Source of the DNA: Arbacia lixula
Lineage: Eukaryota; Echinodermata; Echinoidea; Arbacioida; Arbaciidae
DNA: 64,000 nt
Assembly (NCBI GenBank): GCA_963669155.1
Contig: OZ022580.1
Coordinates: 21,215,696-21,279,695, forward strand
Direction of reading: 5' to 3'
Shown here: positions 13,101 to 28,100 of the stretch, piece after piece
Numbering within the stretch: the first letter of the stretch is position 1
How the letters are laid out: each line of letters begins with the position of its first letter
Notes under the pieces: model-generated
What the model saw: the letters and a program-made list of their open reading frames with translations, nothing else
Database searches by the model: none
What the model was told of the DNA's origin: nothing
Translations under genes and position numbers: made by a program

Positions 13101-16100
13101 AAAAAATGGAAATACAAGGGCCCTGTATCACAAAGAATGAGTTGCTATCTATAGCAACTTTCCAATTGATTGCAACTTGCTATCCATGGCAACTTTCCGT
13201 ATCACAAAACTCGCTGCCATCGATTGTAACTTACAATTGATTCGAATTTGATTCTATGGCCATTAATTGTATTAAAAAGACTGATGCGCAAGACTACGGC
13301 TGTGGTTGTTGTTGTTCTTGCTCTGTATTTATATACATTTCAGGAGCTCGGTATCATAACAATACCATAGTTCAGTATCATAGTGATACAATAGCTCTGC
13401 GGTAGTCTAGTCAGCTGTTTCAGCTGGAACGAACAGCAAAAAAATGTGGCTGTTTTGTTAGTACCCCTGTCAAGAAACATGTAAGTTTAAGAACCTATTT
13501 CGAAATGTAAAGCTTCCTCATTTGAAAATTAGATGAATAAGGAGTGCTTGAGTGCTGGTGATTAAAGGTTTAAATGATTTCTACAACATTTAAGCTGTTT
13601 CACTGGCCATTATTGACAGTGTGATAAACCACACAGGTTTTCTTCTTCGACGCAGTAATGCAGCTGTTATAGAGTCCCATAGTCCCATACCAGCATGTTG
13701 TGTCCCCGAAGTCTCAGCCGGATAGAAAGTTACATTTGTGATGCAGTAACTTGGGTTAAACTCACTTCAATTCTTCTTTCCAGTTGGTTACGGGTAACCA
13801 CATATTTATCCATAAGCATATATATGAATGCCTACAATCTGAAGAAAGTTTCAAAAGGTGTATGAGGTTTTATGCTACAAGATTTAAAGTCAAAAAGTGT
13901 AGAAATTTTCGCCAATTTAATACACTGTCACTGTGATATAAATTTCATACAGAGACTGTATAGGCAGACGTACGATTGATTCGCTATTGCTGTGCTTTTT
14001 GGTTGCAACAGGTTTTTGTACAATCAAGAGTAATTAATGAATTCCTCAATTTAAGCCCTGACAACATTGAATATTTTAAAAAGATAGCTCTATTACTGAT
14101 TTTGCTTAAGATAGCAAGTTGTACACAATGTCAATGGCTACGATTGATCCAGAGAAGATACGATCGATTCGCCAGAAAGTTACGATCGATGTAGATCGTA
14201 GATTCTTTGTGACACGGATTTACGATTGATAGATCGATCATAGCTCTGTGATACATGGCCTCATATCATTTGACCTTTGATCCCTAGATGACCTCTGACC
14301 CCATCATCCTTATGAAGACACAATGTAGTATTACCCAAGGATCATTCATACCAAGTTTGATCACAAATGAGGCAGAAATAAAGAAATGAAAGCAAGTCAA
14401 ACGGAAATTTTGAGAAAAATTGTGCACATGGCCTCATATCATTTGACCTTTTGACCCCTAGATGACCTTTGACCCCATCATCCTCATGGCGACACATGTG
14501 GTATTACCCAAAGTTCATTCATACCAAGTGTGATCACAATTGATGCAGAAATAAAGAAATGAGAGCAAGTTAAACAAAAACTTTAACATTTTTGTAACAG
14601 ACCAACAGACTAATAGGAAAAGTGATTACTAGGTCTCTGCCAAACTTTGTTCAGGCTAGACAACAATGGCGCCCAAATCTAAAGGTGTTTGCTAGTTTGA
14701 GCCTTAGCTTTCTCATTAGCAGTATCTTTGAGTTGTCTCGGACAAATACTACTCCTGGTGTTTTCGTAGTACCCGTAATTATGCTGATGATGTGATTGAG
14801 ATCGTACTACTAGCACATCAATTGTGGATGCCTATCAAAGCCATCTATTTTGTTGTTGAATGTTGTCATACAGTGCATATAGTCCCATATATGTGGATAT
14901 GTATTGGGTCTGCTAATATACAAATAGAGACTGCTTTTAAGGGCATGTTTAAAAATAAAGGCCCTAGTTGATCTCAAAACAATACTATAATAGTATTGTT
15001 TTGAGATCACCGTGGGACTATAGTTAAACCATGTCCCAAATATAAGGGCAGTATCTATTTGTTTTATATACAGAATAAAATAATGATGAATAACTAATTA
15101 TTTTGAACTCACAGCAAGATTCCTGCACAGCAGAACTCTAATCAATTTTCATCAATCAACAGCCCACACTATTGTTGGCATTACACTGCGTACTTGTATG
15201 GCACATTGCTCATTGTGTGTTTCCACCGCACGCACATTGTATTCGCGTTGCAAAAGGCGCGCAAACAAAAAGCATTGTACGTCATGTTGGACAGCTTGCT
15301 TGATACTGCTGTTTGCAAAAAAAATCTGCGACTCGGCAAATTAATGCACTGAAGTCTATGGGGTGTTCAACGTTGGTAGCGCAAAGCCCCATAGAGAATC
15401 GAGCACAAGCTGGCTGCCACTCATTATGCATATTTATGCAAATAAAAGTACTATTGCCCGCTCCGTTATGTTAATCAGGTATTATGCCCGCTGGTTATGC
15501 AAATAAAGGTACTATTGCCCGCTGGAGTATGTTAATGATTTCTTTTGCTAGCATGATTAGATCTAGTTCATGCTTGTCAACCAATCAGGTAACAGGATTA
15601 TATGGATGAGGTATATAATGCTGTATATAAGCTGCACCCCGACTTAAGCATGATTTTTAAGAAAAAAAACTATAAATATATGCCAGTCAGTACAGTAATA
15701 GTATACAGCCACTGCTATATATGGTGAACTTTCATGAACACAAATAGCATCACTTTCTTCGGATTGTGTGGGCAGCCACTTTCTCACCTCCAGAACAAAG
15801 TTTGCGGAGCTCTTGGAGGAGATCTTCTTGTGCAGGGCCTTCTTGGTGTTCCTCTGGATGCACTCCACGAGGTACTCAGACACCTCCTCAATCAGTCGGT
15901 GGCTCCCACCCTAGTAAGGAATAACCAGCAAGAGTTTAGAAGGGATTCTTCGCGATGGTCCTATAGTCCATGGGCCAGAAACCGAAAAGGTCCCCCCCCC
16001 TCCCCCTAGCCACAATTTTAAACCATGTTTTAATGTTGGGCAGGCCCCTCAGCTGTCAGAATCTGCCTGTTTGCCATTGCACTGGTGGTGGGTGTAGCCA

Positions 16101-19100
16101 TCAGGGCCATTGAAAATTTTGGAACTTGAGAAAGTTACGAAATTGCCATATATTTCTTATTAAATGGTAATATAAAAAGACAAAATTTGTGTCTAAAGGC
16201 CCTTTTACACTTTCACAGATCGCATCACGGATCATCCCGGATCGTCGCTCCGGGATCATCCGTGTTATCTCCGCCATTACCGCGTATACACCATATATAC
16301 ATCTGGCGTGATCCTTGGCATACCGGCTTATCCGGGAAAAAAATTAAGCTTGCTTAATTTTTCATCCCCCCCCCCCCCCTGTACATAAACCGTGATAACT
16401 TTTTGCGCATGAAGCATTCGCACTGCCATTTCAGGACTTTTTTCTCTTTGAGTTTGAACTTATAATTTAAAACAACTTATACCAAATTTGTATACCCCCA
16501 TGCCCCAGTTGCCGAGTTACATAACATTTTCGTATCAAATGTCATGTAAAAAATTAAAATTTGTATTAATTTGTGTGTAAAGTGTATGGTATTTAATTTA
16601 TACACACTGTCACTTGTGAATTCAAGTAGCAGTTCTAGGATATGAAAATAATGAAAAACATTATATAAAAAATAAAGACATACATAAAAAATGCAAAATA
16701 AAGAAATACATAAGAAATTAAAATCAAAGAAAAACGAAAAAGGTAATTTGCATAAGCCTATCTAAAAACTCAAGCATGAAACAATACAATTCCATTATGA
16801 ACAACCTCTTCTTACAGCTGAAAACCTTGAAACAGGAATTTATGGACCACAATAGGTACCAAAAAAGGACAAATTCAATTTTTTGATAAAAAGTTGCATA
16901 TTTGCATAATCAATTATGAATATATTCAAAAATACAATGAATATCAGTATTTTGACTATAATTTGTTTTAGAGGACATGACAAACTACATGTGTGCCAAA
17001 TTTGGTTGCGATCGGACGACCAACAGCTGAGATCTTAGGGGGGCCCAAAAGACCCCTGTTACACCCACAAATATAATAACAATAATAATAATAATGATAT
17101 TCAATTCTTAGAGATGCATAATACCATTCGAATAGTCTATATGCGTGTGAAAGTAAAAATTGTTTATGTGAGAATTTGAAAATAAATAATAATCATCAAA
17201 CAGATGCGTCTGTAGTGTTGATTTGAATTGATTGAAGTCTGTCAATGATCTAATGCCTTGGGGGAGGTTATTCCATAATTTGGGTGCCGTATTTGCAAAA
17301 GCTCTATCATCGAATGTCTTAGATTTTACATGAATTTCAAAGAGAAGATTTTTTGATTGAGAACGAAAATAACGACTAGGCTGGTATCATTTGATGAGTT
17401 CAATAAGATAGACAGGAGCATTTCCACATAGGCATTTGAATATAAGAGTGAGGATTTTAAACTGAACACAAGCCCTTATTGAGAGCCAGCGGAGACTACG
17501 TAGGATTGGAGTTATATGTTCAAATATCCTTTATCGCATTACAAGCTTTGCCGCTGAATTCTGTACACGTTGGAGTTTATTTAGTTGAGTCTCAGGGATT
17601 CCCAGAAACAGACCATTATTGAAATCTCTAAGTAACTAAATATAAATGCGTGAACGAGCCTCTCTGTTGTCATTTTATCCAGAAAATGCCTAATCTTCCC
17701 AATCCTCTGTAGTCCAAGCAGCCGATTTACATATATTATCAATGTGTTCATACTCAGATCATCCTGAACAATAACTCCAAGGTCACATGCTTTTGAAATG
17801 GACAAAACGGGAATATCAAAAACTGTTATTGACAGCGATGATTGTAATTTATCACGAGGTTTTACATGCACAACTTCAGTTTTTCCTAGATTTATCTTAA
17901 GATTTTTTTGCAGTGACCACTCCTATACTAACGCCCACAAATGTAATAACGCACTGTGTATTTACAAATATTTGTATGGCTTTCTAACAAAATTGCTTTT
18001 TTGGTTCACATCGTTTCCATGGCAATTATACTTTTTAGGCATGATCGTGATCTCTAACGACTTAAATTACAATCAGAATCAACTGGGCACCTTGATAAAT
18101 GTTTACCTCCAGACCTATTTTGTGTTTTTATGTCACCATATGAGAAATATATGGCAATTTCTTATATTTCTGTAATTTCAATATTTTGGGTACCATGGTG
18201 TTGTCATAGCAACAGTGCTTTTTTGCATGACTGTTAACACTTAAAACACCTCAATCTCCAATGCTATGATTCTGATGTCTTAATATTTACAATTCTAGAT
18301 TTGGGGATTATATTTTGTGCTTCCTAAATACATATATTTGAATTGTTTACTAAAAATTCCCTTTTTTTCTGTATCATTTCCATGGCAATAACCAATTTTT
18401 TGTTGTGATTGTGACCTAAATTGTCTTAGATTCTGATCAGAATCAACTGGGCAACTTGTAAAATGTGTAGTTAGACACTAATTTTGTATTTTTGTCTTAT
18501 TTTTTGAGAGGATCGCAATTTCTGAAAGTAAAACATTTCACTTGTGTTCCCATGGCAACGGCTTTGTAGGCCACACCCACCACCAGTGCAATGGCAAACA
18601 GGCAGATTATGATAGCTGAGGGTCCTTGCTAAGATGGAAATACAAAAGAAAACTGTGACTAAGGGATGGGGGATAGGGGGTCTAGGTAGCCCACAGTCTA
18701 CTATGCCAACATGAACTAGAACAATTCGACTGCCACGCAGTCGATAAATATGCCTCCGCCTCTTTGCTTACTCCGTTTATATTTATTCTCAGAAAACGTG
18801 TATGTTTTATGAGCAATGTACCATTGAATTCCTATGTGAAATTGAAATATCATATTCTGTTTTTCCATGTTTAGCCAAGTTTGGCAGTGTTCATTGACCT
18901 TTGACCTCTTACTTCTTTGACTTTCAATCTAACCAGTTTGTCTAAATCCATCCTTGTATCAAGTCTGTTCAAAATTAGCCAATTTTGCTCTTTCAGGAAT
19001 TTTACTCAAACTTTCACCAGTCTACCTTAATGATGCGTACCATGTTTGGTTTGAATCGATTCATTAGATTTGGATTCAATGGGAAAAATATCAATTTGGG

Positions 19101-22100
19101 GGCAAGTTTTAGCATTTCTGGCAAAGTTCATTGACCTTTAACCTGTGACCTTGAGAAATTTTACCAAAAATGTTGTCAGTCTACCCCCCAACTAGTTGTT
19201 CCATCTTTACACCATGTTTGGTTGGTATTGCACCATTGGATTTGGATTTAGTTTTAAAAATATCACTTTGGGGATAATTTGTAGCTAATTTTTGGCAAAG
19301 TACATTGACCTTTGACCTTTCCCCGTTCAGAAATTTTACCCTAACATTCACCTGTCTATCTCTATGAAGTGATGCATCTCTGTACCATGTTTCATTGTAC
19401 CATTGGATTTAGAGTTGGACTTTTTGTTGTGATAAATATCAATTTGGGGGGGCCATTTTTAGCCAATTTTTGGATAGTTCATGGACCTTTGACCTCTAAC
19501 CTTCCTGGAATTCCACCAAAAATGTCACCAGTCTACCCCCAAATAGTGATCCATCTTTTCATTATGTTTGGTTGGAATTGCATCATTGAAATTGGATTTA
19601 CTGTGAAATAGAGCAAATTCGACTGCCACGCAGTCGATAAATATGCCTCCACCTCTTTGCTATTCTCAGAAAATGTGTATGTTTGGTGGGCAATGTACCA
19701 TTGCTCGTATGTGAAATGAAAATATCACATTCTGTTTTTCCAAGTTTAGCCAAGTTTGGCAATGTTCATTGACTTTTGACCTCTTACTTCTTTGACTTCC
19801 AATCTAACCAGTCTATCTTAATCCATCCTTGTATCAAGTTTGTTTAAAATTAGCCAATTTTGGGTGAAGTTCATTGACCTTTGAACTTTCAAGAATTTTA
19901 CCCAAACTTCACCAGTCTACCTCCATGACGTGATACATCTCTGTACTATGTTTGGTTTGAATTGAATCATTAGTATTGGATTCAATATGTGAAAAATATC
20001 TATTTGGGGGCAATTTTTAGTCAATTTTGGCAAAGTTCACTGACCTTTGAGAAATTTCACCGAAAATGTCATCAGTCTACCCCCAAGTAGTGATCCATCT
20101 TTGCACCATGTTTGGTTGGTATTGCACCATTGGATTTGGATATATTTTGAAAATTATCACTTTGGGGGCAATTTTTCGCTAAATTTTGGCAAAATTCATT
20201 GACCTTTGACCTTTGAACTCTCAGGAGTTTTACCCAAACTTTCACCAGTCTACCTCCATGAAGTGATACATCTCTGTACCATGTTTGGTTAGAATTGTGC
20301 CATTGGATTTGGATTTGGGTTTATTGTGAAAAATATACATTTTTGCAAAGTTCATTGACCTTTGACCTCTGACCTTCCAGCAATTTCACCAACAATGTCA
20401 CCAGTCTACCCCCAAGTAGTGATCCATCGTTTCACTATGTTTGGTTGGAATAGACTGTTTTTGTAATGTATGCACAAGACCTTTAATTTTGCACACGGCC
20501 GCAACCTCGGACAAACGCTGCCCGTCGTCTGCACCGTACCGTACCGCACGCATACGAAGTACACAATGCGGCGCTAGTTCATAAGTGTATCCATACTTTG
20601 GCACTTAGTTTATAAATTTGAACCCTAAACCTAACCCTGACCCTAACTCATACCCTAAACCTAATTCTAAACCTAACTCTGACCCAGCTCTAGCCCTAGA
20701 CAACTTCTTTGCCGTTGAATTCGTCCAAAAAAGTGATTTCTACGTCTCCATTAGCGCCCGTTTCGGCCCTTGCCCCGATACTGCTGCGGCGAGCTATAGC
20801 CGTGCAGCCGCGTACGCTGCCGTGACTTATGAACTATCGCCCACAATGCATGGGTCGGGTACAATGCACTCGATTCAATTTTTTCTTTGAACTAGACCTC
20901 GTTGTGGACAATACATGTATCAGATTTACACAGCTGGCATATAACAATTAGTAAGATTGTCTGGAGTTCAGTTTCTCAGGCGAAGTTATTTTTTTTTAGA
21001 AGAAAGTTAGGCAATAATCGGCGATAATCTCGGTGAACCACTGCTGCCACATATGGGGCTCTCGGTACTTACAGCATGCACGGCCTAAAATGTACAAGGT
21101 GAAGATTTCTTCCATTCCCAAAACAAACAAACAAACAAACAAAAACTCAAAAAGTGCCAACTCTGGATCAAGGCATGTGGAAGAAAGGACTTGACAACAG
21201 ACAAAATCAGGAAAGACAGCTACATTTGCTCCAAGTATTTTTTTTTATGGGAATGGCCGGCTGCGACATATCACCCAACCCGATCTGCTGCCACACCGCA
21301 GTCTGGCAGCGCGAAACAAGTAAGACAGCGAAAGCCGTGCGGCCAGTTCCCTGAGAGAGAGCTAGTAGCCATCGACCCGCAGCCCAAACGACAGAAAGCC
21401 GGCGAACAATCTAACAGTTTGATGAACACATAGTGACATACCCCATCGTGTAACTGCAGCTTAATATATACAGTATACTTTATTATGGGTGAACGGTGTA
21501 AGTTGTATGTAAGTATGTGAAACTATTCCTTCCAATACGTTTGCATTCATTTTTTTTAGAGAATTATATTTGCATTTTCACGTAGCGTAAGCTCTACGCT
21601 GTGGGATGGCCGGACCGGCGAGGTCCGTGTCCGAGGCAAGTGTGTTCACGCTGCACTACTGCTTTCGCTAGTGTACCCCAATGATAAAGTGTATGAAATC
21701 TCACAGTCATAGCTTTCTACGAACGTTTTCAAGAAAAGTGAAAAACTATCCTTGTTACGTTTGAAACACAGAGTATCATAGCAAACCATAATCTGCATTC
21801 ATACATAGTATTTCAGCAGACACAGGCACAATGTTGCCACTCCAACTATTGTTGACATTACAGCGCAACAGTGTAGAGCGGAGAATCACAATGTATGCTG
21901 ATGCAGTCTCTGCTTTAAGGCTACAAGGATTACTGGGAGGTTTTGGACGAGGCGTCAGAAACCTCCTCAAAATCTAGTGATCACTTTATTTCCCTGTAAT
22001 GTCACTGTCCAGCTCTTATCATTGGGAGGGAACAGTATATTCTTCCAATTTCCGTGGTTCTTACATTTTTTGACCTGTAAAAGAGCTATCCTGTTTTCAA

Positions 22101-25100
22101 AGGAAATGCACATTAGGAGTACGATGATATTTCTTACCATCACAATAGAGCCATTCTTTTAAAAAACAGGCCTTGTTCTCCTTTCAGGTTGGGCCTTTTC
22201 AAATAACGAGTCACAATATGCTATCACTATTTGCACCTTTAACCTTTAACTTTACCTTTAAACCATTTGTTAGAAAGAGGTATAGAGTTGTTTGGGGGTT
22301 GTATTCAAAATCTTGTGATATTGAATTCAATGGCACATGATAAAATTTACTGAAGAAGCAATGGGAAGTAACTAAGCCAGTAGCTAGTTTCACATCCCTA
22401 AACTCACTCCTGTGCTGTGGATTCTCTCAACTAAGGCCTCCACACCCTCCATGATTAATGCGTTCCCGGTTGCCTGGGTAACAAGATGGTTGACGGAGGG
22501 CTCCCTGTTGAGGTAGTTGTAGAAGGAGGGCACGATGCACAGCAGCTGAACCACCTCTGCTGCAAGCAGGGACCGGTATTCACGGTAGCTGGGCAGTAGA
22601 CAGGAAAATAATTGTGCCATCATTGTTTTTTCCCTGTGTGAAATGGAGTCTTTGTTTCTGTGGAACGTGTATACCCTCTTAATTTGGTGGGTAAAAGACC
22701 AATTCAAATGAAAATTATTATTTATATATTTTGTCAAGACTTGGTGTGGTATTTCCAACAAATTGGGGCAAGCTGCTCACTCTTTCATAATCTCTCTTTC
22801 TCGCCCTCTCTTCTTTCTTTTTCTATCTCTCTTTTACTCTCTACCCCTCTTTTTCACTCTCTCTCTTACTTTGTATGTCATTGTTACAGGTCAATGACCA
22901 ACAAGTCCATCAAATCATACACTAGTAATATAGGTCAAAGGAGTTCAAGACATGCACACAATGAGTGAGACTTACATGGGGTTGGTTCGATCAATGGGCA
23001 CATTGTTCTTCTTACAGCCGACGTTGGCACGTTTGATGAGTTCTGCCACAGTGTAGTAGAGACATAGATACAGCTTATCATACAAGCCTCCATCCTGAAA
23101 ACCAAACAATCACAAATTAATTACATGTACCGGTATCCTGCAATATGTTGATAAAATTAGATGTGATATGCTACGCTACAGACAGAAGGAGTTAAATTGC
23201 TTCATGGATTAGTATTACTCCTGGTAGTTTTGAAGTTGTAAGTACTCCTGTTTTCTCGTGCACAATTCACTGGTTTGGGCTCAACAGTATTAATTGGCTT
23301 GCTTTCAGTTTTATTAGGAATGGAGGCCAAGTAGGGAGTGGAGGTGGTGCACATGTTGTGTGTGACATGTTCCTGTATTTGGCAATAAGGTCTACGATTG
23401 TAGCATCCTGCTCAATCTAGTCTACAGACCATACAAACTGCAGTGTTTATTATGCCATGCGGGTATTTTTTCACTAGTAATACATTAATAGGACACAGCA
23501 GAAAGGCACACAAGGGGTTAATAAATGTACCTTTTGGCCATCTCTGTCGACCTTAACAGCACTGAGTAGGAGAGACAGGACTCGGCACAGATGATCCTCT
23601 CTGAGCTGGAATAGCTCCAGGCTGTCAAAGTCCACACTGCAGAGACATTGAAAAGGGAGTCTTGTACACTTGTCATGGATGAGCAATTAATGATTTTGTT
23701 TTGGCTCGATTTTGTTTTATTGCAGAATATGTATCTTCAATATTTCTTCTCACAAATGTGTGAGTTTCAGCTCTTGAAATAAAGTATGAATCCATCTATT
23801 TTTGTATTAAAAATGGACAGCTCCAGCAGCAAGGCTCATGCATTATGCATGATTTGCGAAGACATCGCCTATACAATAGATTTAGTCCAGTGAGCAGTAA
23901 GCCGTAAATTCAACGTTTAGAACAATTAAAGGTAACTGCCAATTTCATTGAAGGTATAAATCAATCGCGAGCCGCCCATTGAATACATTACTGGTTTAAT
24001 CATAACTATTGATGGAGCCTGTGCTATCTTTATGAAATTATTAACTTATTGTAACTCTGTGTAAAGAAACTGTCAGTTTACCTCGACTATTAGCTAAGCC
24101 CACACTTCCTTTAGTAAATGTCAATTTGTCCTAACTTTTAACAATCCCGAACCCACCCTTTAAAGAAACTGTCAGACACATGTGGTATTACCCAAGGATC
24201 ATTTGTACCAAGTGTGATCACAAGTGATGCAGAAATAAAGAAATGAAAGCAAGTCAAACAAAAACTTTGAGAAAAATTATGCACACGGCCTCATATCATT
24301 TGACCTTTTGACCCTTAGATGATCTTTGACCCCATCATCCTCATAAAGACACATGTGGTATTACCCAAGGATCACTTGCATCAAGTGTGATCACAATTGA
24401 TGCGGAAATAAAGAAATGAGAGCAAGTCAAACAAAAACTTTGAGAAAAATTATGCACACGGCCTCATATCATTTGACCTTTTGACCCTTAGATGATCTTT
24501 GACCCCATCATCCTCATGAAGACACAAGTGGTATTACCCAAGGATCATTTGTACCAAGTTTGGTCACAATTGATGCAGAAATAAAGAAATGAGAGTAAGT
24601 AAAACAACAACTTTAACATTTTTGTAACAGACCAACAGACCAACAGACCAACAGGAAAAGTGATTACAGGGCCTCTGCCAAACTTTGTTCAGACGAGTCA
24701 AAAAAACTGCTGATCTATCCTCACTGCATTGTGGTGTATTAATAATCCCTGGACCAACCTTTAAAAAATTGTAATGCCTACTTTTATCTCAACTAGGCTG
24801 TTAGAAATCACACACTAAAAAAAAAAGACTCCTGATTAATCATGACTATAAATAAATCCTGACCCGCCCCTAAAAGAAAAAGACCTGTTCATCTTAATAG
24901 GCCGGGAGCCCAGAAAATTTACTTATGGGAAAATGGCCGAAACAACAGTCAACATTCGGTCACGCTTATGGTCATCTACGGACCAATAATAGGGCATAAC
25001 GTTTTGAAACAATGTGCAAAAAGTCAGACAAAATATTTCTGTGACATCTATATATTTTATGAAAAGCGGAACAAATGCCAAAAAAATTAGAACAAGTCTG

Positions 25101-28100
25101 AAGGAAATAATTTGGAATGTTTTTTGTTCAATCATAAGAATAGGGATGACAACTAATGGTTTATACAAAGTATCATGAAGTTGATAATATAGAGAATGAC
25201 ATCTCAAGCGAAAGACTCTCAATGGTGGGTAGGATTATAAAATAAATGCAATATCTTATACGATTTTACACGGATTCTTGGTTAGGAGATGACCATAATG
25301 CTAGCATTACAATATGTAACATCCATAATTATATTTTTTGAAAAGTGGAATAAATGCCAAAAACATCAGAACAAGTCTGAAAAATGATACGTGGGATGGT
25401 TTTAGATTACAAGGATTTAAAAATTGTCAACCAAAAAGTAACCTGTATACGTATAGAACGTATGCAGTATTTTGTCCTATTTTAAGCGCGTTCTCCCAAA
25501 ATGTTACATTATGTTATTGGTCAGAAGATGACAATAAGCATAATCATATGTAACATCCATATATTTTGAAAGGTGGAAGGGATGCCGAAAACATCAGTAC
25601 AAGTTGGAAAGTAAAATGTCTTTTGGTTATTGAAATACAAGGATCTAAAGAGTTCCAATCCCAAAGTAACATGCATACAAAATAAACACATATGCAGTTA
25701 ATACACAGTATTTTGTCTGATTTTACTTAATTCTTCCAAAATACTCCATTTTATTATTGGTCAGGAGATGACTATAGGGGTGACAATATGTAACATCCAT
25801 ATATGTTTTGAAAAGCGGAACGAATGCGGAACGAATAATATCAGAAAAAATTGAAAAGATATGCATGGTATGGTTTTTGGATTATAAGGATTTTAAAACG
25901 TTTCAACCAAAAAGTAACACCTATCCAAAATATACGGGTATATAGAACGTACGCAGTATTTTGTCCGATTTTACCCTCATTCTTCCAAAATGTTACATAA
26001 TGTTATTGGTCAGTAGATGACCATATGTAACATCCATATGTTTTGAAAGGTGGAAGGGATGCTGAAAACATCAGGACATGTTGGAAAGTAATATGTTGTA
26101 TGGTTCTTGTCATACAAGGATCTGAAAAAATTTCAACAAAAAGAAACATGGGTACAGAATATACACGTATGCAGTTAATACATAGTATTTTGTTCGATTT
26201 TACTCAATTCTTCCAAAATGCTCTGTTATAGAGGTGACAACCTGTTACATCCATATATGTTTTGAAAAGTGGAATGAATGCCAATAATATCAAAACAAAT
26301 TGAAAAGAACTGCATGGTATGTTTTTTGGATTACAAGGATTTTGAAGCATTTAAACCAAAAAGAAGCATGTATCCAAAATATACGCGTATATAGAACCTA
26401 CGCAGTATATTGTCTGACTTTCCAAGCATTCTTCCAAAACGTTATGTCTTAAAAACCGCCCGGGCAAAGCTTATGAAGCAGCGGTGGTCTAGCGGACCCA
26501 GGCGTCCATGAACTTGCGTCTTGCGGTGCCAAACTTTGACAGGGCGATGTTGGAGCGGTGGTGAACTTTGCCGGAGCAGAAAATTGCCCGCTCCTCACCG
26601 TTCTCAATATTTTGTGCAGCTCAAAACTTTCGGAGCGGTAGAGGGACCATCAGTGATGGTCGAGCGTATACGGCGTTGCCTTAGCGGAGGCCAACTTCTG
26701 TTAAACAGTGGTGAACGGTAACGAGCAGTGATGATTTTTTTTCAACGCTCCAGGAACACTCCAGCAAAGTTCTGGCGGTGTGACCACACCTTTATGTTAA
26801 ACTGTGCTGGCTCCAGCACTCACAACTCCTAATACGCAAATGTAGTTATCATTGTCTGACTTGTCTTATCTCGTATACTAGCTACTGGTATACCATTGTT
26901 CTGAATGGAAAGCATAAAAGCAGAAGGAGTGTATTCAGATGAAGTTAGAAAGATGACAATTGATGAGTTCTGTTGTACATTTGTAGATGATATTTATATT
27001 GATTAGCAAAAAAGAAAAATCTAAATGGGATATCACAAATCAAATCACAGTCTTACTTGTATCAAATGAATAGATGTTTATTGGTGAAACATTTTTGTAT
27101 AGCTCTGATAGAGGTAAGATTATTTGACTTTAAATATCTTGTTAATTCTTTACTGAACTATGATCTCCTTCTTTTCTTGCCTATTCATATGAATGAAGTT
27201 GCATGGTGTAGGTCTACAATTCAACGTCAAAATCACGGAATTGCCCAAGTCATAATCTTTTCAAAACAGAAAAAAAAAAACCACCACTGATAACTGATAT
27301 GTAGCAATTTGCAACTCAATCCCTTCCCACAACGTAACAAAATTAAATTTCCAAACAACTGTTTAATACTTTGTGAGGAGACACTTTTAGAAAATGAAAG
27401 CCTGGTCACATAAGTACAGACATACAATTTACATGTAAGTCTGTCTTAAGCACACCAGCCAGCAGCCTGCCTGTGCTGGTCTCCCATATATTTTTGAGAA
27501 AACCAAAAAGTAAATGAATGCATTAATGTTAGTAGTACTTAATCAATGTTGGAGTTAAAATATGTAAACATTTTTGTTCCAATGTGAAAGTAGATCTATA
27601 TCATAACCACAGAAATGAATACGCCTACCACGCAAGTTAGATACTATAGATGAACCCATTCCATGGTCAACTCACATAATATCACTGAGCTTGGTGATGG
27701 TCAGGCAGTCCTGGAGCAAGGCATGTGGGATGGAGAACTCGAGGAACGCCACCAGGAGCAGCAGGAGCATATTGCACCTCTCCCTGTCTTCCGACTGATA
27801 CTTTAGGAGCTTCTCTAGGAAGTTCCTACATGATGGACTCCTGCTCCGGGTCAGAGAGTGCAAGATCAGAAAGAGAGTTGGAATGTACAAGGCCTTGGGT
27901 ATGTGAGACTAGTCCACTGACTTTCCATCCGAACAGTAGGGATAACTTACATGACAACTTTTGGCTCTGGATACATACGGTACATGTAACTGCAATAGAA
28001 ACACAATGGGACCTGCTTTAGTGACCACCTGTATAAAAAGATCACCTGCCTATCAAAATATATTTCATGTTTACCTTGAACAATATTTTTCATTGAAACC

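Noticed and set aside
20618..20700. Interstitial telomere
   Set aside because: The CCCTAA-like units are short and degenerate, and they lie inside an inverted repeat, so an origin as part of a repeat element is more likely.
24923..26231. ORFs of 60-99 aa in the 245-bp array
   Set aside because: The same words recur with the tandem period and frames break between units.
26476..26520. tRNA-like A-box wording (ggtggtctagcgg)
   Set aside because: No B box and no cloverleaf could be drawn downstream.
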